64,000 bases of DNA from Struthidea cinerea (Eukaryota > Chordata > Aves > Passeriformes > Corcoracidae). The DNA is taken from assembly GCA_013397865.1 (NCBI GenBank), contig VZTI01000933.1:1115867-1179866 (forward strand), written 5' to 3'. The number at the start of each line of letters is the position of its first letter. Within the stretch, counting starts at the first letter, position 1. A model generated the notes under the pieces. That model saw only the letters and a list, made by a program, of their open reading frames with translations. It did not search any database and was not told the DNA's origin. A program made the translations under genes and the position numbers. Of this stretch, positions 11,771 to 26,700 are shown one piece after another.

Positions 11771-14700
11771 GTATTTTATTTTGTTCTTACGAGGTGGTAT
11801 TAGTGGTTGGAGTAGTAAGACGGCAGAATAAAGAATTGGATTTTTAGTCACGCATCAATACTGGTCACCTGAAGTATTTTCATTTCAGTCTACTATTTCT
11901 TACACAAATGTCACACTGAAGTTATCTTGGCTTTATATAGGTGTTTGATATACAAAAGCCATTTTAAGATGCTTGCAATTCTGTGAGTACTTTAATTAAT
12001 CAGTCCTGTTGTACTTAATGTATTAAGCATGTGTGCCTTCTGCTGTATAATTCTGTATCTAATCAGAACAGTTTCTTTATTTTACAGCAGCCAAAGTTGG
12101 TGTTTCTGGTAACATTTTAGATGAGTGTTCTGTGTGGTTTTATGTTTGTTTCTGTAGAGTACAAAGATGAGTGTTGGCCAAGCCCAGCAGAACAGTAAAT
12201 ACTCATTGTGTCCCTGACAGGGACAGCCTGCACGCTGTTTTGGGGTCTCCAAGAAACCTAAGTGGAGCTGTTTCTTAGGAATGACCGGTATTATGTTTTA
12301 AATTATGCTTCTTTTGGAAGTCCAGCCTATTTGTGTGAACTGAGTATACAGTCTGGAGCATCTCTCTTTGAAATAAACCTTCTTGTTCTGTTCTTAAGGA
12401 GTCATAGCTGTGACTGATTGAAAGCAACACTTAATTTCTCTTCTGCATGAAAAAATTAAATTGGGAGTGATTTTTAACATTGCATATGTTTCTTCTGTTC
12501 AGGCTGATACATATTAAAAACCAAGAAAGTGAACTTTAGATAATTTCTCTATGTTATGTACAGAATGTATAGGTGGAGGTGTGGGTTAACCCTTAGTAAA
12601 TGAGTAAGTTCTCATGGGAAGAAGAATGATTTCTTTAGAAAGGTGCAGGATTAATAAAATTTTTATGGTGTAAAGTGAGATTGTCTCTGAAGTACTTTCC
12701 CACATGGTATTGAAGTCCAAATTTATTTCATTTTTTCTTTTCCCCACTCACGTGGAAAAAGAATCTCACGTAAATGGGGAAAATTGGGGAAGGAATTAAG
12801 ATTTGAAAAAATGCAGATGTTATGTATGTAGGCATTAATATGTGGAACTAACATTTATAGTAATGCAAGAGTGACAGGGTCTTGGTGCAAACCTGAGGAG
12901 TTCCGTGTACCCTCTCTGCCTGAGGTGCTGTGAATTGATGCACACCTAAAGCTCCTCAGGAAACTCAGGCATGAGAGTTTGTTTTTCTTCCAAGGACAGA
13001 AAAGAAGAAAATAAAGTGGTGCCTGCACCTTTTTTCCCCTAATTTAAATTTAACTAAATTTAAATTACATTCTGAAGATGAAAAGCATGTATGAAAGGCC
13101 AAGAAAAGAGGGGTAAGAGAGAGGATTGGCTGGGTTTCTGCATTGATAACTTGGAGATGCAGCTTTAAAGTAGATTAATTTAACCTCTTTATTAGTGACC
13201 TCAAGTAGAAAGTAATGTGGTGAAGCTCTATCAGTATATGGAATGAATTTGAATACCAAGGGAAATTAAACAGCTGAGAGTTATGAGCTGATAAAAACTG
13301 AGGAAAGGGAACACAAACTGCAGCTGGGCATACTGAGTGTATCTGCAGTGGGAATGATTATCCTGGAAAGTCTTCATGCCAGAAGAAACTTTAGATAGTG
13401 AGATAGTGATGGGCTGTAAACTAGACATTTTAGCTATATGCTATACTATTAAAAAAAGTGTTTCAAATGCCTGTGGATTTCAGGGTGGCTGTGGAGTTCA
13501 GACTTGTACTCTGTGGCCAGCTCTGGTGTGCTAAGCTGTGTATATATACACCTAGGATAGTAAATTACAGCATGTGTACAAAGAACCCCCTTAACCCCGA
13601 GGTTCCTATTTCTTGTGAAATAGAGTATAGTTTATATGTTCTGTTTACACTTCATACCAGTTGTTTGCAATTCTGTAACTTTCCATTTGCAGCTAGGGCA
13701 GCTGTTTATATAGGGGGAAATATTCCAAGTGTTCAACATACTCTTAGCTTCACTTAATGACATTATGTGATTGAGAGGAGAGTCTGCAACAAATAACTGG
13801 CCGGCTTTCCGGGGCCTTGAACTCAGAACGTGCTATCTCTGCCTGTCTCCTTGGCTGGGAACTGAGTGCCTGAGTCATTCCGTGAGGGAGCAGCATCTAT
13901 GGGTGGACAGTGCTTTACCCCAGCCCTACCCTGGGCCCGATCATAATCGAGACATACCAGATTTTTCATGTTGTTTTGCAGTATAATTTGCCTGCAGTTT
14001 CAGCAGCTTCACATTCTGCGTGTTGTGGCCTTAGGTCATTCACAGCTTTCCTCCAAATACAGGGGAAAAACAGGCATTAGGAAAGCATTGCTTTTCTTTC
14101 TGATATTGGTCAATCTGTCATGAAACGTTTAGGGCTTAATGTATCGTTCTTCTCACTGCTGTTGACAGTTTCTAGTTGGACACCACTGATACTAAATCAA
14201 TAAGGACTGACCATGTTTTGTTTTGAATTGAAACACAAAGGTATTGAAAGTTACAGCCAAGGTGTGCATAGTAAGGTTCAGCAAGGATATGAAGATTAAG
14301 TTCTGTACAAGATCCAGCATCTTTTCATGATCTTATCAAACAAAAAAAAATGCTTTAGTGAAGCTGAAGCACCAAGAGTAAATTACTTGTGAACTTCCGT
14401 ATCATTTTTCTGTTATGTGGATTACAACTTTTGAATTGATGAGTCCAAAATGCTACCTGTAAAGTATCATAAAGGTAATTAATTAAATTACACTTGATAA
14501 ATATTTTTGGATGGTTTTTTTGAATTGCAGAAGATTGGTGTCTGAATTTAGCATAAGCGGATTTTAAAAATTTGCTAAATCAAGTTTATTATTCAATACA
14601 AGTTTTCTAAAATACCTCATTGCAAAGCTCAATTTAAAAAAAAAAAACCCAAAACAATTATCAAGTCTCAACAGTTTCATAAGAGGAAAACAGGAATTTC

Positions 14701-17700
14701 CTGGTTTTAACGAACACCAGGTGCTGCAGCCTTGCTCTAGTGATGAGGAGGGTTAAAGTATTTTGAAATAAATGTTTAGAAAACACACAAACAGATATAA
14801 ATCTTCTGTAGCATCTTAAAGCAAGCCATTTGTTCAGGCTGACAAAGAGATCCCATAACATTGAAGATTTAGGGAGGGAAGTGAACAGTTTAAAGCACTT
14901 CACGACCGATTCCATCGGTAGTGAAAGAATTGGCACTGGTGTGGTTTGCTCTGCTTTGCACTGGTGCTGTAGAGCTCAGGGTGTACCAAAGCCTCATGTT
15001 CTGGAGGTCTGAGGTCTCCTCCAGTCTGGTGAATTAAAGACCAGATTAAGAGACAGTAACTTTTGCTCTCAACATGCTGTTTCACTGTGTTGTAGTTACT
15101 GCTCCTTAGGAATGCTGTTAATTGTCTTTTAAAGATTTATTCAGTGGTATAAAAGCATGAGTAGATTGCCAAAGCCTAAATGGTCAGATGCTGTAGTTCC
15201 ACAAGCACTTTCCAAACAGGCATAAGCTAATTGGATTTTCCCTCTCTCTTCCCAAAATACTGACTTGTCTTGTTCTTGTTTCCAGCCCTTTCTGCTGTGC
15301 TGTCATTGGTGCTCTCACGGGGGACCAGGATGGCTTAAAACTAGCCATGGGTAACTGTTAGTGTTGGAGAGGGGGAGTTCCTTGTGCGTTTGCTAGCTGT
15401 CTGAACCCTAACTGTATATGCTCCTTTGCTTCCCCATCTGTTTGTATGGATCTGGAATGCTTAATGCCTGGGGAGCAGGTGAATGTCATGTTACTCACCA
15501 GGAGAGCTTGCTGATGGGTATTGAAGCTATTTAGGAAATGGGTATTTGGGAGTTCAGATTTCACCTATATTCCCTACTCCTTTCAATTTCTAAATTCTCC
15601 CTCCCCCATACCCCTGTGTCCCTTTGTATTTCAACAGCCATGAAGAGGTTATGGGATATGTGTGTGCTCAGACTGCAGACAGCCTTGAAATAGCTTTTGA
15701 GTAGCAGCTGCCATAAGAATCCCTTCAGCTCCTGGAAAGTTAGTGGCTCTAAGCAGGAGGATGTTCAGAGAGTTGAAGCAGGGAGTATTTTGGGAAGTTA
15801 AAAAAGGTGGTAACAGGAAATGCAAGATAAGTTGAACTTACAAAGCAGGTGTAGTTGTGGGGTCTCTTCCACCAGTCATTTTTAAAAAGGACTTCTCTTG
15901 TTCTTTTTTCTTCCTGTTATTCCTGTATTTTCATTCCTCTTCTATTTTCTTTAGTTGCCAGCTCTTTTTTATCTATATCATATCTTGAAGTTACCAACTT
16001 TATTTTTTCTTTCTCTCTTGAGCTGCTATATATTTTATTTCGCCTCTTATTTGTTGTTTCTGGCTTTGTGGTCTTTTGTTTTGCTTTTTGTTTTTCTGTT
16101 TTTCCTCTCTCATCACTGATGCATTTTAAGTTAGTCAATAAAAATATAGTCCATGTTCTGTTTGTACTTTCTTCATCTGATTTTACTTTTTACTAATTCT
16201 TTCATATTTTTTAATAACTTTTAAAAATTTGAACTAGTTTCTGTTACCAAAACGTTTACTGCATGCTATTTTTCATTAGTCTATCTCAAACACAAGTACA
16301 GAGCATGTCAAATTCATATCCAAGGAGAACAGCAAGAAACATAGAGGTACTGAAGGCACTGGAAGGTAGGCAGCAATGACTAGCATAGGGCACTGCTGGC
16401 ATTCATTGCCTGGCAGTTTGGTTTCACACTTTTTCATTAAACTTTGCCTTTTGTACGTTGTCTTGCAAGCCAAGTGCAACTATTTCCCTCTTTGCATCCT
16501 AAGCTATGAAGGCAATGCGCACAATGAAGTTAATAAATGTAATACCACACTTGAGGCAAACAACTACAGAGAGACTTCAGCCAATTTAGTGAAACCTCAC
16601 TCTCGTTTATTGGAATGTTGTTTAGGTACAAGGGAAGCGCTTTGCCCGTTTCAGGAGGCATTGGGATAAAAGCTAGCCTCCTTTCTTGTTAAAACAAATG
16701 TCACTGCATAATGAACTCAAGGCCAAACTTGGATGGGGGTTACTGCCTTAGATATCTAGAGTAAGTTAAAATGTTTGTCGTTTCAGACCTTTAAATCAAC
16801 TTTCAGTTGTTTCCCAGTACTGTGATAGAAGCTGAAGTTTATATTTTCAGATGAAACAGGGAGGGAGAGAACAAAGAACTGCATCATCAGGCCATGCAGG
16901 CGCAAATAAAACACCAGGTTATTTATTCTTTTGCTGTAGCCTTTCTGACAAATCTTAAATCTGGTTTTAGGCTTTTCAGATAATTTATTTTTCTTTTCAA
17001 AAATACTTAATTTTCTCGACTCAGTTTGTCAATACAGTCTTTTTTGAAAGGAGTACAAACTGCTTTTAATGCTAAACCTCTAGCAGTAAAATAACCAAGG
17101 AGTGGTTAATATATGAGCAGGTCAGAGCTGTGCCTGCCAGTTCAGCATCCCATGTGCGAGCACTTCATCATTTACACACGTGTTCCGTGGAGGGATTACA
17201 TCATCGCTTAAAACATAAGTGCATCATAAGTTATGCAGTATTGCTCTTGGTACTGCAACTGAGCTGAATCCCACATTTCTACAAAGGAGAGACTGCCATG
17301 TAGGAATTCCAGTGAAACACAGTGCAAAAAAAAGCCACCTTGGATTAATGGGTGCGACTCGGACTTTGTCAATGCTTCTGTCCAAACCCAGTATTTTGTT
17401 AGAAAATATCAGTGGTAATGGAAGAGTTAATAACCCTGCACAGCGTTCTTCTCTAGGAGCCATGTGAACTTTAAACAGCACTGTAACCTCTTGTAGTGTG
17501 TCTGGAAGTCTCTAGATTCTCCTTCCTGCTACAAAAACCTCCAGCCAACCAAAAATCACAACCCCAAAAACTCCACCAAACCAAAACACCCCTAAGCAAA
17601 GCAAAGGGCTCAATGAGGCAGATGTTGAAAAACTTTGAGTAGACCGAAAAGTACTTGTGTAGCATCAAGTGGTTTTGGACCCTTGCTTCAGGAGATTCTT

Positions 17701-20700
17701 GTTGCATTGATGGTATTTTGTAGTAAATGCAAAGTTTAGCGGAATTAATAGATTTCTCTGCTTTCAATTATCGTTGGGATTGCTGAAATACTGAAAGGAT
17801 TTTGGTCTATGCCACTAAATTTACATTATGTGCTTAATCTTTCTCTAAATACCAGGTGGTTTGGTGGTGTTCAGAGGCTGGCATGTCTGCAAAGTGCAGT
17901 TATATAACCTGAAATTTTCCCAAAGAAATTGGCCAAGTTCAAGTTCAGTCAAATAAGCATAAAAGCAACTAGAAATTGTCTCATAGTTTAGGCTATCTGC
18001 TTCTTTGTCTTATGTAACTCCTAAGCAGATAATGCTGTGCTCTCTGTGGTTGTGTGCATATCTTCACTGAAGGAAGGTGAAGAGTTGGAACAGGGAAGTG
18101 GTGGAGCTGCTGGAATGTTCAAGAGAAACAAGTACTCGTGGCACTCGGTGCCATGGTTTAGTTGACAAGGTGGTGTTCTGTCAAAGGCTGGGCTTGATGG
18201 TCTTGGAGGTCTTTGGCAAGCTTAAAGATCCTGTGATTCTATATAGAATAATGGCTTAGGATTGCTTTATTTTTTAGGTCTTTGGTGTTTTCCTTTTCTT
18301 TAAGGCTTTGCATCTATGTTACTCCTTCTTAACATAATTGCAGCCATAACAGAGGTATTCAGTGTTTTCCTTAAACAATTTCCCTATTCTGGGCTGAAGA
18401 GACATTAGTTAATTTTTTCCCTTTTTCACAATGCATATATATTATGCCTGATTTTAATTTTGTTAAAAAGTGATTTGGAACTAGCTGTGTTGTGGAAAAA
18501 CTGCAGAAATTAAATATTGTATATTTCAGAGATGGTTTAAGTTGCATGAAAACATTTTCTTATGGAAGCTACTTTTCTTAGTTACACTTGATTTGATCTT
18601 AATTCTTTGAATATAGAAGTGAATCCTGCTACTTCTGCAAAGACTATCCCCATGTAAATTCTGGGGTAAAAGTATTCATGTGAATAGGATTTACAAGTCC
18701 TCCTATAATTTCATTCACCTCTAAAATTGCAATCTCTTCATTTGTAGCCATATGTAACCTCTAAAAGTGGATAAAAATGTTGTGAATAATAGAAAACAGA
18801 ACTTCATGTGCTGGAATTGCTTGCGAGCCTGCCACTACTTATCTGTGTTGCTGATTTATCAATTTTGAAGAAAAAACACTCTTTACTGTAAGTTAAAGGA
18901 ATTGATAATTCATGTTTCTGTAAATACAGCAATGCACTGAGTTTTATTTTGCTGATCAGTCTTAAATGCTGAATCAGCCCCACCTGGGAAGGTCACATAG
19001 CATCCCAGGGCTACCAAATGCTTCAGACCTGTTAATGAAACAAGGACTCTAACAGTAGTTTTTCATAGTTTGGGTCAACTCCTGCTCTTGACCTACTTTC
19101 ATATCTTTGTGTGCTGTTTCTAGTGACAGTAATTGTAGCTTCTGATGTTCTCACAAAAGAAAAAACAACAAAACAACCCAAAACCAAAACAGATGGAGTG
19201 AATGTGGGGTATAATCAACTAATTTTCCTGCCTTAAATTCAGTGCTATGTATAGCCACTTAATTGGTTTAGAGCCTTAAGCTCCCATTAAAACAAAAGGG
19301 GTGAGGGAATTAATCAGGCCCTTGGAGATCTGTAGTGATACGTGGAGTTCTTCTGACAAACTTGAGCTTCTCACCCACTAAGATGCTTTTGAAAATTGTG
19401 CCAACTGTCCTGAAAGGCTGTACCCTTTAGGTAGGAACCTAGAATATATGGAGTGGTGACTCTTCCTGTTCTGTGGTCTTTAGCTAGGGATGTAGAGTGA
19501 TGCAGAGAAGAGAGCACCTAAACTTTTGAAGTGCTTGGATGGTTAAGCACTTTCAAACAGACGCAACTTTTGTATTGGTTCACAATCAAGGTTTAATTTG
19601 TTTGGTCTCAGAACTGATTTCAGTGTGCAGATCAGTGGAAGTGTGGGCTCAAATTGCCCAAAGTCATCCTGCAGAGTCATTCTTACAGAGAAGGTGATGT
19701 GCTTTATCCCAGCTGGAACTCTGCCAGCAGCTCAGTGGCTGCTGCTCCAAGGTCTAGGCCCCAACAGAGCTGTTGGGTGCTTCCCTTGTTCATGTGGATC
19801 TCCACCCTTACAGGCAAGGAAATAGTCCCCTGTCCATAACTGATGCAGTGGGATGAGGAAGGTGGTGGTTTGGTGACTCTGCTGTGGGCACCTGTTCCCT
19901 CAGGGGAGGAGCTTTTCACCTGGTTACACAGAGGGCACCAGAAAGGTGCTGTAAATGAGCTTTTGAATTCACTTCATGAGTCTTTCCCATCTCTAAGTGG
20001 AAAGGAGATCCCAGTGCACCAGTTGGAGACAATTCCATGCAATGGCAGTGGGCACAATGGGTTTTGATCACCAGACCTCAGGACAGCCTTATTCCATATG
20101 CTGTGAATAACAAAGGTGCAGTCTCGTGTGCCTTTTCCAAGCACTTGGAAAGGCAAGACTGGTAACTACTTCTGCTAGAAATGAAATCAGGGAAGAGAGG
20201 ATTGTTTTCACCACTGACAAACAGCACAGTTGTGGTCTTCTCTCCCTCTCCTGCCTTGTGCATGCTTACAGCCTGTGCCCTGCCTCCATAGCTCCCTGCT
20301 AGGCAGCTCAGCCCTGCAGTCTGGCATGCCCTGGTGCCAGTCCCGCTGACGCAGGGGGCATTCAGGGCTGCTGGGTTATGGGGGCCAGTGCTCTTTTGTC
20401 AGCAGAATTTTTCCTAAAGCTGTTTAGTTTTGGTTCCCAAGGTATAAAGTTGTGGTCTGACTTTATACCAGTTCAGTAAAGGTTTTCTTAAAAATCTTGG
20501 CATTTAAATGCCTTTTCCTTGTTGGTGCCCATGACAACAGAACCATTGGTTTGGGTATTCTGTGTCAGCTCTCTCTGCGTGCTGCAAAATTCCTTTGCAG
20601 CTCTTATTTGGTCTCACTAAGAACAGGAAAAAAGATTCACCCTGTTATACAGTTATCCACCTAATAACTAAAATCTATAACTAGATTTTTTTAAAAAAAT

Positions 20701-23700
20701 TATGCTCGTATCTTAAAAGCAGATGAATTGCACATTTGATTCTGCAATGGAATTGAGAGTTACTCATGCCAGGAGATAAAGGGTGCTCTGTAATGTTTCT
20801 TGAGAATGCTGGCAGGATTTGGGGTGAGGGGAGTAAGATGGTTTCTTATCTATGCAGTTGCTTCCTAAAATAAAATTTCAGTCAGATCTGGTACATGGTC
20901 TGGGAAATTACGTGTTCTTTCTGTTCCTTAGAATGGCATTAAACTTATTTTTGTGCTTGACCTTGTTACAGCAAAACTAATGCTATTTGCATTACTCTAG
21001 TACTTTTTCCTTTAGAAGATTTTTTGTTCATTCTCTTGAGTATTTTGCATGAGAGAAGATGATCTCTTGGTGTCAAGTGTCCATAGTACATTTTTGTTCT
21101 TTTATCACCAGTTACTTTTTCCTGGGTTTGGTTGGAAAAGTGTTAAGAAAGGATAAGCGCCATGTTTCATCTTCTTTTAAGTATAACATTCTCCTGCTTC
21201 CATGTGTTTCAATCCTAATGGTTGAGAAGGCTTAAAGGGATGTTGGGAAGTTCTTGCTGCCAGAATAATGCATTACTGTGTGCAAATATGGGACACTAAT
21301 ATGAATAACTGAGGGTGTTAATTTCAACAGACCAGTTATGCATTAAGCATTGTTCAGTGAGTGGCAATGATATGTCAGGTTAGTAAACATGATTTGAATT
21401 TTTGTTTTGATTTGGAACAAAAAATGGCTTGAGTGGAGGAGGCCAGAACCCTCCAGCTCTCGAAAGCGTAGAGAAACTAAGATGCATAACAGAAATCTTC
21501 TTAAGCGTCTTGTCACAGTTTGGAGCGAAAAAAATCATATGCCCTTGAATATTACTGGTGAGAACACTACATTTTTATACTTCGAAGCAATGACACCTAA
21601 TGTGTGATATTCTGTAGCTGACCAAAAAAATTATAGTCTTTCCAGTTTCTTGTTACGGTGTTTCTGTAGCTGCCATCCCCAAAGAGGCTTTCCTGGAGAC
21701 AGGAGCACTTGCAGGTAGGGCTGGCTACTGTGTTCCCCTCTCCAACCCTGATCAGGTCCTATAAACCTTCTGGAATTACAGTGTACGTGAGTATCATCCT
21801 CTCCCTGCAAATCTGATGTATTGCAAATAAAATTCTGATATTTTTGTGTAATTGCTTTGGTTTCAAGCATTCTTTATATTGTGCATTCTAAATATAGGCA
21901 GAGTCCGTGCCAAAGACCAAGTGCAAACTTACAAAACCGTCATTGATAGAAATTCTAGTCTCTTTAATGACTTCCTCTGGAAACTGTAATTTGAATCATA
22001 TGACTTTTCTGAAATAGCAGTAGGAGGGAATATCTGAAAAATGGCTGTAATACAGTTTTCAGAATTTTAAGCATTTTATCTGCACAAACTTAACCTTGTA
22101 TTAAACTTCTGGTCATTTCATTCTTTGATTATTTGGCAGGACTAACATTTTCTGTAAAGCAAGTCAGATCTAAAGAGAACAAAATCCAGGGCATAGCTAG
22201 TGTTTTGGTGACTTTTTTTCTTTTCTTTTTGGTCCAGATTTTTAATGCTTAAAAAACATTTGTGTTTTTATGGTAAACGTTTGTTGAGCACTCCGGTAGT
22301 TTTGGCTTTGGAATTGGTTTAGTTTAACTAGTGAGGCCAAAACCATCTGGCAGTGCTCACCAACCAAGGCCAGTCACAGAGAGCTGCTGGCAACTTCTTC
22401 TCCCTGTATTAACTCCAGTGAAAGGAAAAGGCAAATGAGCTCTTGTTAATGGGAACAAAGCTGTGGGAAAGGACAAAGTTGGGAATGAAGTGGAATGGGG
22501 AAAGTGAGAGACATGGAGAGGAAATGAGAGGTTGATGAGGAGACTGAAGCCAGTTGGAAAGGAGTATTTGGGATGGCAGGAAACATGACGTTAGAGTGGG
22601 AGTCTTAAAGAAATGAGGGTTTTGCAAGAATAGAATAATGAAGTTATTGACAAAGATGGTGTAGAGATAATGGGAAAACAGATGGGAGATGCAAAAGAGG
22701 AAGATGTTGTGGAAGGATTGGGTAAAAATGTGTATATTCCAAAAAGTGGAGAGGAGGATTGTGTTCGTAGGTATCTGGCATGAATTTCCAATACATATCG
22801 TAGTCTTGGAAATTGAATCAAGCACAGTTCTGAGGGTTTTACTTAATTAATATCCTAGGGAAAAGCTGGTAAACACCGCTGTATTGGTGTGTGCTTTCTT
22901 TGCTGTCCTAGACCAGTGATTCAATGTCTAACATGTCACTGTTTCCATCTGAGGTCCTTGTGCAGCTTCCATAAAAATGCAGTTTTGGTGGCTGCAATTT
23001 AAATTTGTTAGACATTTAACAGATGTCTTGTCTTGCATCAAAACATAAACATGACTTAAAATACCAGGAATGCAAAACATGAATTTCTAGTCCATGGGAG
23101 CTGAGGATATTGGCAATTTCTACTAAAAAATAAGAAAACAGAATGTGTGCAAGTAAACCAAGATGGCAATAAAAAGGATTAATTTTGAGTGCAGCTTTCA
23201 TCCCTCTGATGGGATTTGTGTCCAGTGCAATGTCAAATAATGTAAACTTGGTTTTGCAGTGCTGGAGGAGAGTAGTAGCCAAGAAAGTAGGCTGAGAAAA
23301 ATATTGGGCTTCAGGAAAGTGCAAGCTGTTTTGTGGAACTGGCTTAAAGTACTCTAATTCCAAACAGCTCCCACTGAGATTTCCAGCAGTAAATTTGTAG
23401 CTGTACATGTGCTGTCGTGTGGAGAGTTACAAAGGTGAATTGACTTGCTCATAGGTGCACATTTGTCACATCAAAGAAATCTGAATTTTCAGATTGAACA
23501 TGTGCTTTCTCTGAGGGGAAAAAATAATGAAAGTGGCTATTTGGGTGCAGTATCTTTTTATTTTCTTGTGGATTTGCTTTCTGAAGGATATTGGAAGAAG
23601 GGATCCCTGTAGGAAAACCATGACAGTGCATTTGGGAGGGGAGCAGATTTTGGATTCCATAAGTAAAGATGAAGTTAGTTCCAGAGTGATGAGGTTGGAA

Positions 23701-26700
23701 GAAAAATAAACCAAAAGAAACTACTATAGAGAAGGCCATTTATAGCATGAATTATTGGTAAAATGCCAGACAGATATAAGAAAGCTGTGACAAAATGGGT
23801 TATGCTTTTAATCAGCTGACTCCTTATATTGAAAATTACTTCTTAGCAGTGTAGTAGCAGATCAGCCCAAATGGAGAAATTGTCAAGAAGTAAGAGACTC
23901 TTGGCCATTAAATCTCTTTTTCTCTTGTCTCCCTAATGTACAACGACAGACACAGATATTTTTTGCCTATTTTCTGTTTCTTCATCTTCTGTTAATTTTG
24001 CAAATAAAACTTTAACCCCAGTCATTGCCAGCAGCAGCTGAAAATGAACATCTGGTAACTTCGACTTGAGTGCCTAAATTGCAGTTCCTAAAGCTGTGTC
24101 TGCAAGTGGTGCCCTTTGCTGGTCTGTTCTCATCTGCTGGTGGGGAAAAGATGTGAGCAAGAGCTGTGGGGAGAAGTGGTGCTCTCTACTTCCTGAAATT
24201 AAGACGAATTTTTGTCTTGCTGACCTGTTTCAATTGCCAGTGCCTTAATCACCCTAATGATGCAGATTTTCTTCTTCTTTCCATTTTTTGGTTTGGTTTT
24301 TTTTTTGGATGGCAGGCTAAAGGTAATCCAGAGAGTGAGGTGTGTGAGACCATAGCCGCTTACTAAAATGTTGACACAAACCTATGCCCAGCACTGGCAC
24401 TCAGGAGTTAGACTGGCATGGTGGAGTATGGGGAGAGTTAGGTCATATTTTTTTAGTTTTTCGCAAGCAATTCTCAGGTTTTTAAGTCTAGTGTTTGCTG
24501 GTAATTTTTGAAGTGACTCTCATGCCTGGTATAATACACGAATATTTACAAAACTCCTTTGTTTTAATGCTGGTTGAAATTTACCCAAATGAAATCAGTT
24601 GAAGGCAACTTTTTGGATATTACATAAATTTATTATTGATTGAATGATAAATTTTTAGGTTTTTTTTTTTTGTCATACTTGTGAGCTAGAATTCGATTTT
24701 GCTACAGTTAATGGAAAACTTGTCTTCTCCCACAAGTATTTAGACAGCAAAACTGTGGGGACAATTTTCAGCTGACTTAACGTTGTTCATCCACAGCGGT
24801 TTCTCTGCACTTTCCTGGTTCAAATTGGTGGGACATGAAATATTTGAAGGAGATGCTGGAAAGGGGCTGTAATTATTTTTTTTTTTCTACAGAGAAGCAG
24901 TTATTGGGAAACTCACACTGGGATTTTTTTTTTTTTCTTCCAAATGTGGATGTAGAACTTGAAATGATTATTTTCTGTGATTTTTCTCAGTGTTTCAATG
25001 AAACAGCACTGCCACCGTTTTTCTGAGTGGGTATATTCTCTATCTGGAGGCCCAGACTTCCTGTGCCTCACTCTCTTCTAGTCTATTTTTTTATATAATT
25101 TGCCAAGAGTGACTATATTTGCATATTTTGCCATTTGAAATGTGTGCATGCACATGAATTATCCAGGTTTTCTTTGGCCGGTGGCTTCCTCAGGGTGAGA
25201 TGTGAAGGTGGAAAAATTCTGCTGTTTTATGTGTTTATGATGCTTGGCTTGTGAATATTTTGAGGGAAAGCATCTTTTTAGTTTAAATATTTCTCCAAGT
25301 ATTCACTTTAGTTACTTGCTGCTAAGTTAGCTAATTAACCTGCAGAGTACCTGTTACAGCTGAAGGATTGCTTCCCCCAAGGCAACTTTGTAAATGGTCA
25401 ATAATTTCTGTAACTGTTGCTCAGGCAATCAGTCCGTAATTGACTTAGAGATTTAAAGTGAGTCTCTTGCTGACATTGTGTTTATTGTTGGGAGTGCTAG
25501 ATTAATTACAGCATGTATTGTAGTTGCCGTATTATGACCTCCATCTGCTTTTTATTAACTTTCTCTGTAAATGAGAAACTGTCAGTGCATACTGTTTCTT
25601 CCATTCTGAAGAAAAGTTCGCCCAAACCCCACGACTGTGTACTTTATAAATTAAAGAACCGTTGTGTTTAGATCACAAGTTTGTTTATTTCTTTTGTTTC
25701 TGGAGCAGCTGACTCAAGCATAGATGACTCCTCCCTGTTTTGCAATAAATAAATGGACAGAAAGACCATCCCAGGCCATTTGAAACTCGGCCACAGGAGT
25801 TGGTGTTGGTTCTCTCTGATCCGAGCGGTTAGACACGCACAAATCCACAGCATCCCTCGTGCCAGCAGCTGGCAGCAAATCCCTCATTTACTGGAGTCAC
25901 TTACCCGAGCCTCCAGACTGCTGCCACTTCAGCAAACAGCCCCGGCCATTAATTCTCTGCTGCGGGGTAGGTGACAGGCGAGAAGGCTTTTGAAGAAAGT
26001 CACATTTGCTTGAGCCTTTTATCTCGTTTGTGCTCGTCTCGCCAGTGTTTCTGTGCTCCGGGTGTGTGTGCCTGCAGCCATGAGAGCTTAAAGTCATGAA
26101 TTTGTGCTGGCTCAGAGGACGATAAAATGTGTTTATGGTCACATTGGTGAATGGTTTAAGGAAATTCTAGGTCGCAAAGGAGCCAGCAGGTGGGCATTGT
26201 ACTTTAAGTACACTTATACAAGAGTGATTTGAACTTTGTTCATTCCTGTAAGAGTAGGAAGATTTTGGGCTTTTCTGGTTTTGATCAGGGCTTGCTGTGT
26301 TTTCTGTGAAGAACAGCGATTTGCTTACACTTGGCCAGACAAAGGAGTGGCAAAATACAAACACAGTTGTAATATGAAGGGAATTATCAAGGGGCTTAAC
26401 ATCCAGTGAGTGTGCTTGGCAGTAACTGTAGTAAAACTGAAATTCCAAGCCCTGGAATGTAGTAATATAAACTTACTGCTGTAATTAAATTACTTGAGAG
26501 TACCAATTTGTCACGATCTTTCAGTGAAAATTGGAATTAGTTGATGTATTGGTTTTGGATTTTTAAGAGCTTCTAGCAAGCAGATACCCTGCAGTGTGCT
26601 CTGCACTGCATTTGCATGTAAACTGGAGACTGACAGAGTGTTCCACTCTGATGCCCATCTTTCTATTTAAACTCAATTTTTGGGACACAGAATGCAATTT

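Noticed and set aside
15855..16196. 113-codon hydrophobic open frame
   Set aside because: T-rich DNA gives Phe/Leu/Ser-rich hydrophobic translations by composition. There are no splice or conservation cues.
22409..22825. 138-codon open frame on the minus strand
   Set aside because: It lies over a purine-rich tract; the pyrimidine-rich complement has few stop codons. The product is low-complexity Ser/Phe/Ile/Leu with no family likeness.
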